Position numbers and translations under genes: made by a program. A model generated the notes under the pieces. It saw only the letters and a program-made list of their open reading frames with translations. It was not told the DNA's origin and did no database searches. From Variovorax sp. KK3 (GTDB taxonomy: Bacteria > Pseudomonadota > Gammaproteobacteria > Burkholderiales > Burkholderiaceae_C), in NCBI RefSeq assembly GCF_001984055.1, contig NZ_LYVO01000054.1, forward strand, positions 1 through 48,902: a stretch of 48,902 bases of DNA, written 5' to 3'. Shown here one piece after another: positions 7,016 through 13,900 of the stretch; within the stretch, counting starts at the first letter, position 1; each line of letters opens with the position of its first letter.

Positions 7016-8116
7016 TCAGCCGCCAAACGCTTGCTTGAGCCGCTGACCGGCGAAGGCCTGTGCGTCCTTCGCTTTTTGCACCACCGCCGCGGCGCCGAAG
7101 AACTCGTGCGTCACGCCGTCGTAGTCGCGCCGCTCGACAGGCACGTTCGCCTTCTTCAACGCGTCCTCCATCTTCGACCCGTCGCTGCGCAGCGGGTCGA
7201 TGCGTGCATTGATGATGGTCACGCCGGGCGCCATTCCTTCGAGCTTGGCGTCGATGAGCTGCAAGCGCTTGTCCTTGAGGTCGGCCGGCGATCGGGTCGT
7301 CTTGTCGACGAACCACTTGACCATGGGACGATTGAGCGGCTTCGCGACCGCGTTCTCGAGATAGGACTCGGTGTTCAGGCTCGTCTGGGTGACAGGGTAG
7401 ACGGCCAGCACATGAGCCGGTTGCTGAACGCCTGCGTCGCGTGCCGCAATGGCCGTTGCCAACGCGAGATTGCCGCCTGCGCTTTCTCCAGCCAAAGCAA
7501 CCTTCTTCGGGTCGCCCTTCAGCTTGGAAGCGTTCGCCAGCGTCCACTTGTACGAAGCCAGCGCGTCGTCCCAGGCGGCCGGGAACTTGGCTTCGGGTGC
7601 TTGTCTGTAGTCAACGGAAACCACGACTGCGTTCGCCTGCTTGGCAATGCCGCGTGCGCCGCCGTCGTAGACCTTTCGATCCGCGATGACCCAGCCGCCG
7701 CCGTGGAAGTACACCACCACAGGAAACGGCCCCGCGCCCTCGGGCGTGTAGACGGTCGCGGGCAGCTTGCCGGTGGCGCCGTCCACAGTTGTGTCCACGC
7801 TCGTCACACCAGGTACCAGGTCTTCGGGCTTGGTGCTCTTGCCTTGCTGCTTCAACAAGGCATTGACGCCGTCGGTCACCGTCGGCTGCTTGCGGGCCGT
7901 GGCGACGTCGAGCTTCTCGATCGGCTTCGGCTTCAGGCCAGCCTGCGCGTTGAGCACGGCGAGCATGTCTTCATCGGCGCGCAATTTGCCCATGGCCTTG
8001 GCGACGGCCTCGGTGACGGGGTTGGGCTTGGCAGCGTCGTCCGCGGCGTGCGCGGGGAAGCCGACCAAGGTGGTCGAAAGCAATGCCACGGCTGCGGAGA
8101 GGCGGGTTGGTTTCAT
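7016..8116 (-). CDS. Exported alpha/beta hydrolase, hormone-sensitive-lipase type esterase
   Basis: 366-residue secreted carboxylesterase-like enzyme. A signal peptide of about 24 residues (MKPTRLSAAVALLSTTLVGF then PAHA) precedes a helical cap region. The fold core has the oxyanion motif HGGGW (about residue 160) and the nucleophile elbow GESAGG. The Asp in INARIDPLRSDG and the His in GVTHEFFG complete the triad. The start is set by AGGA six bases before the ATG at 8116; other in-frame ATGs upstream lack a ribosome site. It probably acts in the periplasm on short-chain esters. It lies downstream of the SodC-propeller gene on the same strand, with a 147-base gap containing CACGTA repeats. Confidence 0.9.
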   Translation of the reverse strand: MKPTRLSAAVALLSTTLVGFPAHAADDAAKPNPVTEAVAKAMGKLRADEDMLAVLNAQAGLKPKPIEKLDVATARKQPTVTDGVNALLKQQGKSTKPEDLVPGVTSVDTTVDGATGKLPATVYTPEGAGPFPVVVYFHGGGWVIADRKVYDGGARGIAKQANAVVVSVDYRQAPEAKFPAAWDDALASYKWTLANASKLKGDPKKVALAGESAGGNLALATAIAARDAGVQQPAHVLAVYPVTQTSLNTESYLENAVAKPLNRPMVKWFVDKTTRSPADLKDKRLQLIDAKLEGMAPGVTIINARIDPLRSDGSKMEDALKKANVPVERRDYDGVTHEFFGAAAVVQKAKDAQAFAGQRLKQAFGG

Positions 8117-8206
8117 GTGCATTCCTGTTGGTTGAAGATATTGGGAGTACGAAAGCGCTTCACGCCCGACCTGTGGGCGTGGGTGCATTGGTGATACAGG
8201 GTGTCT

Positions 8207-8225
8207 CGCACGTACGCCGCACGTA
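8207..8225. promoter_or_regulatory. Tandem CGCACGTA repeat upstream of esterase
   Basis: CGCACGTA occurs at 8207-8214 and again at 8218-8225, one helical turn (11 bases) apart, with a related GCACGTC just beyond (8234-8240). It lies about 100 bases upstream of the esterase start on the coding-strand side, a plausible position for an activator or repressor site. No regulator can be assigned. Confidence 0.35.
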
Positions 8226-8263
8226 AGTCGCATGCACGTCGCGCGGAGCCGCGATGCCGGAAG

Positions 8264-9736
8264 CTATCTGGGGAGCTCCATCGTCACCACGTCGAAAGGC
8301 AGAAGCACAGGGGGATTCTTCTGGCGGTCGAGCTGGCCATTGACGACCATCAATCCGCCACTCGACACTGCCGCCGTCGTCGGATAGCGAAGGCGCGAGT
8401 CGGTGAGCCGCTGCTCGATGCGGCCGCTGCTCCAGTCTGCGGACAAGCGCACGCGCACCAGCTCGTGGTGCGCGTTGCGGACAACGTACAACTCGTTCGC
8501 GCCGGTCAGCACCAGCCCGTCGCCGTCCCGGAGTTCGCCGCCGTCGATCCGAACTTGCGTCACGGCCTTGCTCTGCGTGTCGATACGCCAGAGCTGTCCC
8601 GTCGCGAGTTGAATGGACAACAAGTGTCGCCCGTCGGCCGACGCAACGATGCCGTTCAGATTGATCTGGTTTGGCAAATAGCGAATCGGCGTCTGCGCCA
8701 GGTCGAGCCATGGCTCCAGGGATGCTGGCGCGCCGGCAGTCGTTCGCATGCGGTAGATGACCGGCTGAAAGGAATCGGTCACATAGGCCGTGCCGTCCTG
8801 TGCGATGACCAGGTCGTTGAGGAAGCGAGGCCTGTCCTGCGGCGCCTTGACGACGGCCAGCGTCGTGCCATTGCCGACGTCGACCGCAGCCAACGTGCCG
8901 TTGGGGCCGCCGGCGACCCACAACCGCCCCATGGCATCGAACTTCATGCCGAAGGCGCCTTGACGCCCTACGGCGCCGCCGACCTGCACCAGTTCGGCCT
9001 TGGCTGCGCCCCTTTCGATGCGGAACAGATCCCCGTTGGAACTGGAGCCCACGAACGCAGTGCCCGAACGCGGGTCGATCGCGATGCCCTCCGGGAACAC
9101 ATGGGAGCCTTCAAGCGTGGCACGCCCCTTCACCATCGAAGGCGCGTTCATTTCGATCACCCCGCACAGGATGCGCGCGCCGGAGTTGCCGGCCGGGTCG
9201 CTCGTGTAGTCGTCGGGATCAGCGTGCACGACCACCGTCCGACCGATGACCGAGGTGGCGCCCCGGTCGAGCGACAGGTTGTGGTTCACGTATCGCAAGC
9301 GCGCGTTGCCATCGGCGCCAGCTTGCAGCGCGGGCAGCTCGCCGGCGTGGGACTGGGCCTTGTCGTCGCCCGGGCGGCCATGGTTGCGCGAACCACCGGG
9401 GTCGAAGTGGCCGCCCGCGGCGCCGAAGTCGACGATGCGCCCGGTCGTCGGATCGGACCCGGGCGCGCAAGCGCCTTGGGCATGCACATGGAAGCCGTGC
9501 GGTCCCGGTGCGAGGCCGCGCGCGTCGGCGACCAGTTCGACACCCTTTCCGGCGGTAGGCGCGAAGTTCACGGTGCCGGCCGGCTGACCAGAGGGCGTCG
9601 TCAGGCGAGCGCTCGCAACCGGTGCAGCCGATGCGGGGGCAGATCCCGCGCTATCAGCGGGCAATTGGTTCTGTATGCCGACGCAGGCCGAGAGCAGTGC
9701 CACAGCAAAGGAGGAAAGGACGAAGTGCAGTTTCAC
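8264..9736 (-). CDS. Cu/Zn superoxide dismutase lipoprotein fused to SMP-30-like propeller
   Basis: 490-residue protein with a GTG start fixed by AGGAGG six bases upstream. LLSAC puts a lipobox Cys at residue 18, so it should be a lipoprotein outside the cytoplasm. Residues about 40-195 are a SodC domain. The Cu ligands are in GFHVH, the bridging His is in GGHFDP, and the Zn ligands follow in NHGRPG and SHAGELP, where the usual Asp is Glu. The later Cu His is in VVVHADPDDY, and the Arg and disulfide Cys are in GARILCGVI. From residue 196 a six-bladed propeller of the SMP-30/gluconolactonase type follows. Its likely metal-ligand motifs are FPEGI, FLNDL, NLNGI and DGDGL. The domains meet exactly at GVIE-MNAP. 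It sits 11 bases after the PQQ dehydrogenase gene. One frame covers both, but a one-base change at 9151-9153 would split it (see findings). Confidence 0.82.
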   Translation of the reverse strand: MKLHFVLSSFAVALLSACVGIQNQLPADSAGSAPASAAPVASARLTTPSGQPAGTVNFAPTAGKGVELVADARGLAPGPHGFHVHAQGACAPGSDPTTGRIVDFGAAGGHFDPGGSRNHGRPGDDKAQSHAGELPALQAGADGNARLRYVNHNLSLDRGATSVIGRTVVVHADPDDYTSDPAGNSGARILCGVIEMNAPSMVKGRATLEGSHVFPEGIAIDPRSGTAFVGSSSNGDLFRIERGAAKAELVQVGGAVGRQGAFGMKFDAMGRLWVAGGPNGTLAAVDVGNGTTLAVVKAPQDRPRFLNDLVIAQDGTAYVTDSFQPVIYRMRTTAGAPASLEPWLDLAQTPIRYLPNQINLNGIVASADGRHLLSIQLATGQLWRIDTQSKAVTQVRIDGGELRDGDGLVLTGANELYVVRNAHHELVRVRLSADWSSGRIEQRLTDSRLRYPTTAAVSSGGLMVVNGQLDRQKNPPVLLPFDVVTMELPR

Positions 9737-9747
9737 GTCGGTCCTCC

Positions 9748-11010
9748 TCAACGGCCGTAGCTGACGCGGTAGATGACGCCGTTCTGGTCCTCGGCGATCA
9801 GCAGCGAACCATCTGATCCCACTGCAAGCCCGGCCAGCCGACCGAACTGAGCCGGTCGCCGTGCCTTGGCTTGTTCGGCTGCCGGACCGGCGCCAGGTTG
9901 CTGAAGGTTGGGCGGTGGCGTGGCCATCAGCCACCCGGTCACGAAGTCCTCGATCGATTGCGGCTTGCCGGCCGCGTCGAAGCGCACGCGGACCACCTTG
10001 TAGCCACTGGGCTGGCCGCGATTCCACGAACCGCGCATCGCGACAAAAGCGCTGTTGCGATAGTCGGCAGGGAATTGGCTGCCCGTGTAGAACACCAGTC
10101 CGATGGGCGCCGAGTGGGCCGTGGTCATGAGCTCCGGCGCCTCGGTCGTCGGGCAGAAATCGGCGCGAGTCGAATTCTCCGGATCGTTCTGCTGCTTCAT
10201 GTCCACCTGCCGATCGCCCCAGCAGAAGGGCCAGCCATAGTGCTTGTTGGGCCGGATCGCATTCAGTTCTTCAGGTGGTATATCGTCGCCGCGATCGTCC
10301 GAACCGTGGTCGAAGCCGTACAGCACGCCGCCGACCGGGTTGAAAGCGAAGCCGAGCGTGTTGCGAAGGCCGCGCGCATACACGCTGCGGGCGGTGCCGT
10401 CCGGGCGCATGCGCAGCACCGTGGCAGCTTCGGGGTTGGTCTCCACGCAGTTGTTGCACTGCGAGCCGACGGTCACGTAGAGGTAGCCGTCCGGCCCGAA
10501 GGCCAGCGTGCGATAGGGGTGCTGCGATCCATCCGGGAGGTCGTCCACCAGCACGCGGGTGCCGGCCAGCGTGCCGTCGCTTTGCACGTCGGCAACCAAC
10601 ACCTTCTTGTCGGTTGCCATGAAGAGCCTGTTCTCGCGCAACAGCAAGCCGTGCACGTTCTTGATGTTCTGGGCCACGACCTTTTGCGAATCCATCTTGC
10701 CGTCGCGATCCTGGTCGCGCAGCAGGAGTACGTCGGCCTGCCTCGGGCGGCTGACGTACACGTCGCCATTGGCGGCGACTTGCATCCAGCGAACGTGCTG
10801 CATGTCCTTGGCGAAGACGTTGACCTTGAAACCGGAGGGCAGCTTGAGTCGGGACAGTAGCGCCTCGTCGAACTTGACAGGTGACGGCTCCAGCATCACC
10901 GTCGGCACGGTCACCGGACCGTCGCCTGGCGGAAGTTGCGCATGGGCTGCCAGGCCGATGCAGGCGAGCAGGAGGGCGGGCCAAAGGCCGCGGGAAGTTG
11001 AAGTTGGCAT
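9748..11010 (-). CDS. PQQ-dependent sugar dehydrogenase (sGDH/sorbosone dehydrogenase family)
   Basis: 420-residue periplasmic quinoprotein of the soluble glucose/L-sorbosone dehydrogenase six-bladed propeller family, oxidising aldoses or related sugars with PQQ. A signal peptide of about 24 residues ends AAHA. Family landmarks are HGLLLREN, HPYRTLAFGPDGYLYVTVGS, the calcium/PQQ region RGLRNTLGFAFNP, and DHGSDDRGDDIPPEELN, followed by HYGWPFCWG. Cysteines in SQCNNC and DFCPTT may form disulfides. The start at 11010 gives the only clean signal peptide. It is the first gene of an apparent two-gene unit with the SodC-propeller fusion. No PQQ biosynthesis genes are in the window, so cofactor supply must come from elsewhere. 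Confidence 0.88.
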   Translation of the reverse strand: MPTSTSRGLWPALLLACIGLAAHAQLPPGDGPVTVPTVMLEPSPVKFDEALLSRLKLPSGFKVNVFAKDMQHVRWMQVAANGDVYVSRPRQADVLLLRDQDRDGKMDSQKVVAQNIKNVHGLLLRENRLFMATDKKVLVADVQSDGTLAGTRVLVDDLPDGSQHPYRTLAFGPDGYLYVTVGSQCNNCVETNPEAATVLRMRPDGTARSVYARGLRNTLGFAFNPVGGVLYGFDHGSDDRGDDIPPEELNAIRPNKHYGWPFCWGDRQVDMKQQNDPENSTRADFCPTTEAPELMTTAHSAPIGLVFYTGSQFPADYRNSAFVAMRGSWNRGQPSGYKVVRVRFDAAGKPQSIEDFVTGWLMATPPPNLQQPGAGPAAEQAKARRPAQFGRLAGLAVGSDGSLLIAEDQNGVIYRVSYGR

Positions 11011-11136
11011 GAGGCTCGACGAGTTGGTCAGGCCAATTTATCCAACCACAGACACGTGCTTTTCGCGCCCTTTACCTGTTGCGGCGTAGGAGCCTGTCCT
11101 CTACGGATGAACGCTCAAACGCAGCGTATCGCCGAA

Positions 11137-11769
11137 TCAATCGATCAGGTTGTTCTTCAACGCGTAGTAGGTGAGGTCGCTGTTCGAAGAAAGCCCCATC
11201 TTCTCCATCAGCCGCGTGCGGTAGGTGCTCACGGTTTTCACCGACAGCGACAGGGTCTTGGCGATGTCGCCTGCGGTCTCACCCTTGGCGAGCTTCAGGA
11301 ACACCTGGAATTCGCGCTCCGACAACTGCTCGTGGGGCGCCGCATCGTCCTTGCGGTCGAGCTGGCGAGCCAGCAGTTCGGCCACGGCCGGCGTGATGTA
11401 GCGGCGGCCCAGCGAGATGGTGCGGATCGCGTTGGCGATGTCGTTGGGCTCGCATTCCTTGTTGAGGTAGCCGCTCGCGCCCTGGCGGATGAGGTTCACC
11501 GCATAGTGTTCCTCGGGGTAGCCGCTGAGGATCAGGATACCGACGTCGGGCGCCTTGGCCCGGATCATCGCCAGCGCATCGATGCCGCTCTGGCCGGGCA
11601 TCGACAGGTCCATCACCAGCACGTCGAGCTCGGTAGTGCGCACGAGTTCGATGGCCTCGCGGCCGCTGGCAGCTTCTCCTGCCACCCGCAGATCGACCTG
11701 TTGCGAGAGAAACTGCCGCAGCCCCGAACGCACGATTGCGTGGTCATCCACGATGCCGATCTTGATCAT
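11137..11769 (-). CDS. NarL/FixJ-type response regulator (orphan)
   Basis: 210-residue two-component response regulator. The receiver domain (1-120) has the acidic pair DD at 8-9, the phosphoacceptor Asp54 in VLVMDLSMPG, the Thr/Ser switch position in LILSGYPEE, and the conserved Lys in GYLNKECEP. The LuxR-type DNA-binding domain (about 145-205) has LSEREFQVFLKLAKGET and SLSVKTVSTYRTRLMEKMG. The closest well-known relatives by layout are UvrY/GacA/FixJ types. No histidine kinase is adjacent, so the partner is unknown. It lies between the PQQ dehydrogenase start and the fdhD end, on the same strand as both, but with gaps of 126 and 138 bases it is probably transcribed on its own. Confidence 0.93.
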   Translation of the reverse strand: MIKIGIVDDHAIVRSGLRQFLSQQVDLRVAGEAASGREAIELVRTTELDVLVMDLSMPGQSGIDALAMIRAKAPDVGILILSGYPEEHYAVNLIRQGASGYLNKECEPNDIANAIRTISLGRRYITPAVAELLARQLDRKDDAAPHEQLSEREFQVFLKLAKGETAGDIAKTLSLSVKTVSTYRTRLMEKMGLSSNSDLTYYALKNNLID

Positions 11770-11907
11770 TCCGTCCTCTTCCTCATTGCTAACGATGCGA
11801 AGCGACGAATGTAGGCCAGCCGGAGCGGCTACTGCAGAGCTTTGGAGCGCGACTGACGTGTTTCGTCATGCGCCGCCTACACGGCGCTCGGAAACGGCGC
11901 AGGGGCC

Positions 11908-12777
11908 TCACCGGCCCGGTGCGTAGAGCAGGGCGCGCGGCGGCCGGCACATGCCCCAGAAGCGCAGGCCGCCCTGCAGCGCCATCTGTACGCCCATGGC
12001 CGTCGGCGCCGAGATCGTGGCGAGCCCATGCACGCCGAGCCGGACGCACTTGCGCACGAGTTCGTGGCTCCCGCGGCTGGTCAGCACCACGAAGCCCGGC
12101 TCGCCGAGCCGGTCGCTCCGGGCCAACTCGCCGAGCAACTTGTCGAGCGCGTTGTGCCGGCCGATGTCTTCGAAAACCACGTTGAGCGTTCCGTCGGCGT
12201 GTGCCCAGCCGGCAGCGTGGATGGCGCCGCTCTGTGCGTTGAGCACCTGCCGAGCAGGCAGCTGCGCGATGGCGTCAAGAACTTGTGGTGCATCGATTCT
12301 TCGCGCCCAGGCAGCCGGGGCGAGCGGCGCCAGGTCCAGTTCGAGCCCGGCGAAGCTGTCGACGCCGCACACGCCGCAACCGGTGCGCCCGGCCATGCTG
12401 CGGCGATGGCGTTTGAGGCGATCGAAGCAGCGGGCAGAGATCGTCAGTTCCGCCGTGGCGGCCGTCACGCCAGCAGGCAGCGCGGCGCTCGCTTGGTTTT
12501 CGGTACGGACCTCGATGTCGAAGCAATCTTGCGTCCGGTCGAGGATGCCTTCGCTGAGCGAGAAGCCCAACGCGAAGGCTTCCAGGTCCTGCGGCGTCGC
12601 CAGCATCACGGCATGCGAGATGCCGTTGTAGACCAGCGCCACTGGCACTTCGGCCGCCAGCGTCACGTCGATCGGCAACGCATCGTCGGGGCCGTCGGCC
12701 GTCGACGACAGCACTTGCGCCCCCAGCCTGGCCAGTGGCGAAGGCAGCGCGGCACGGGCGTCGAGCGTGTTCAGCAT
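11908..12777 (-). CDS. fdhD: Formate dehydrogenase accessory sulfurtransferase FdhD
   Basis: 289-residue sulfur carrier that passes sulfur from IscS to the molybdenum bis-MGD cofactor of formate-dehydrogenase-like enzymes. The active-site cysteine loop is clear (GRTGCGVCGVDS, mid-protein). The conserved EGILDRTQD, VFEDIGRHNALDKLLG and VLTSRGSHELVRKC blocks are in order, and the C-terminal FWGMCRP is present. The ATG at 12777, 10 bases after the catalase-like gene, matches family N-termini. It is the third gene of the unit with the YdeP-type molybdoenzyme, which fits it maturing that enzyme. A 6-bp GC hairpin (11870-11887) lies just downstream but lacks a T-run. Confidence 0.95.
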   Translation of the reverse strand: MLNTLDARAALPSPLARLGAQVLSSTADGPDDALPIDVTLAAEVPVALVYNGISHAVMLATPQDLEAFALGFSLSEGILDRTQDCFDIEVRTENQASAALPAGVTAATAELTISARCFDRLKRHRRSMAGRTGCGVCGVDSFAGLELDLAPLAPAAWARRIDAPQVLDAIAQLPARQVLNAQSGAIHAAGWAHADGTLNVVFEDIGRHNALDKLLGELARSDRLGEPGFVVLTSRGSHELVRKCVRLGVHGLATISAPTAMGVQMALQGGLRFWGMCRPPRALLYAPGR

Positions 12778-12787
12778 CGAAGCGCCA

Positions 12788-13900
12788 TCAATCGGGCAAG
12801 TGATCGAGGCTCGTCGGCTCCTCGACCTGCTTCGCGTTGCGCCCGGCACGGAAGCGCGCCGCCGCCTCGTAGGCCGCCTTGCGCACGCGCATCACCGAGC
12901 CCAGCGGGCGGTGCGCCGCGAGGGCATGCCACGGCGAAAAGGACATGCCGTCGTTCACCGCCGCGACGCGGGCATCGCTCCATGCGGCCTGCGGCTTCGC
13001 CACGAGGCGGGCCACCGTCACGTAGGGGCTCAGTTCTTGCGGCCATTCGACCGAGGCGTCCTCGATGGGCATGCGTTCCAGGTCCACGCAGAGTTGAACG
13101 CGCAGTTCCCAGATGCCTTCGCTGCGCCGGAAGTGGTCGACCACGGCATCGCGGATCGCATCGGGCTTGTCCTTGGTGTCGAGTTCCTGGTCGGTCAGCT
13201 GCATGAGTTCGGGCGACACGGGCGCCAGGGACAGCTTCGCCATGTAGGGGCCATGACGCAACGGCACCTGCGTGAAGAAGGTCTCGCCCAGGATGTGGGT
13301 CAGCGGGTGGCCGCCCATCGCCTTGAGAGACGCGCTCTCGCCGCCCACCTTTTCGACCAGCGACTCTGCGCCCCTGAGGGCCGCCGACAGAACCTGCTTG
13401 AGGCCGGGCGCCTTGTCCGTCGTCGCGGCCAGCATCTTGAGCTTGCCGAGAAACTTCTTGGCGTTCGGGGTGTTGAAGGCTGGTCCGTTCACCATCAGGA
13501 AGTCCTGCGTCGCATGGCCTTCCGAGCCCTCGACGCGCGGGCCGTCGACGCCGACGATCTTGATGGCGACCGCGCGTGGCGTCGACACCTTGTCGTCGAG
13601 CAGGTCGCCGGGCGGCGTCGAGAAGCGCATTACCACCGGGTAGCGTGCCGGCTTCGCGAACACGCCTTGCGCCAGGCTGTCCGGCAGGCCGCCGAGCACT
13701 TCCAGTTCCGCGCGAAGGATGCCGTGGCCCTTCGCATGCACGCTGCGGTAGGCATGCCCTTCGTCTTCGTAGACCTTGGTGCTGATCTTCAGCATCGTGT
13801 CGATCAGCTCGCGGCCGGTCTCGGCTTCGTCGTCTTCAGGTTGCTCGACGTCGGGGGTGTAGGCCAACGGTGCGACCGCGGCGGGCGGCATGGTGTTCAT
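12788..13900 (-). CDS. Catalase family protein (short, SrpA-like)
   Basis: 370-residue haem-catalase-fold protein, shorter than canonical catalases (about 480-500). It carries the distal-side region RSVHAKGHGILRAEL (likely distal His), VVMRFSTPPGDLLDDKVS, RAVAIKIVGVDG and the DFLMVNGPAF segment characteristic of catalase cores. This is the small-catalase group often annotated catalase family or SrpA. Many of these have peroxidase-like or unknown activity. The start ATG at 13900 overlaps the stop of the YdeP-like gene (ATGA). Without a signal peptide it should be cytoplasmic. Its position between a molybdoenzyme and FdhD suggests peroxide protection or a haem partner for that enzyme, which is inference. 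Confidence 0.9.
   Translation of the reverse strand: MNTMPPAAVAPLAYTPDVEQPEDDEAETGRELIDTMLKISTKVYEDEGHAYRSVHAKGHGILRAELEVLGGLPDSLAQGVFAKPARYPVVMRFSTPPGDLLDDKVSTPRAVAIKIVGVDGPRVEGSEGHATQDFLMVNGPAFNTPNAKKFLGKLKMLAATTDKAPGLKQVLSAALRGAESLVEKVGGESASLKAMGGHPLTHILGETFFTQVPLRHGPYMAKLSLAPVSPELMQLTDQELDTKDKPDAIRDAVVDHFRRSEGIWELRVQLCVDLERMPIEDASVEWPQELSPYVTVARLVAKPQAAWSDARVAAVNDGMSFSPWHALAAHRPLGSVMRVRKAAYEAAARFRAGRNAKQVEEPTSLDHLPD

Noticed and set aside
11870..11887. GCGCCG-CCTACA-CGGCGC hairpin after fdhD as a Rho-independent terminator
   Set aside because: The stem is short and no T-run follows in the direction of fdhD transcription.
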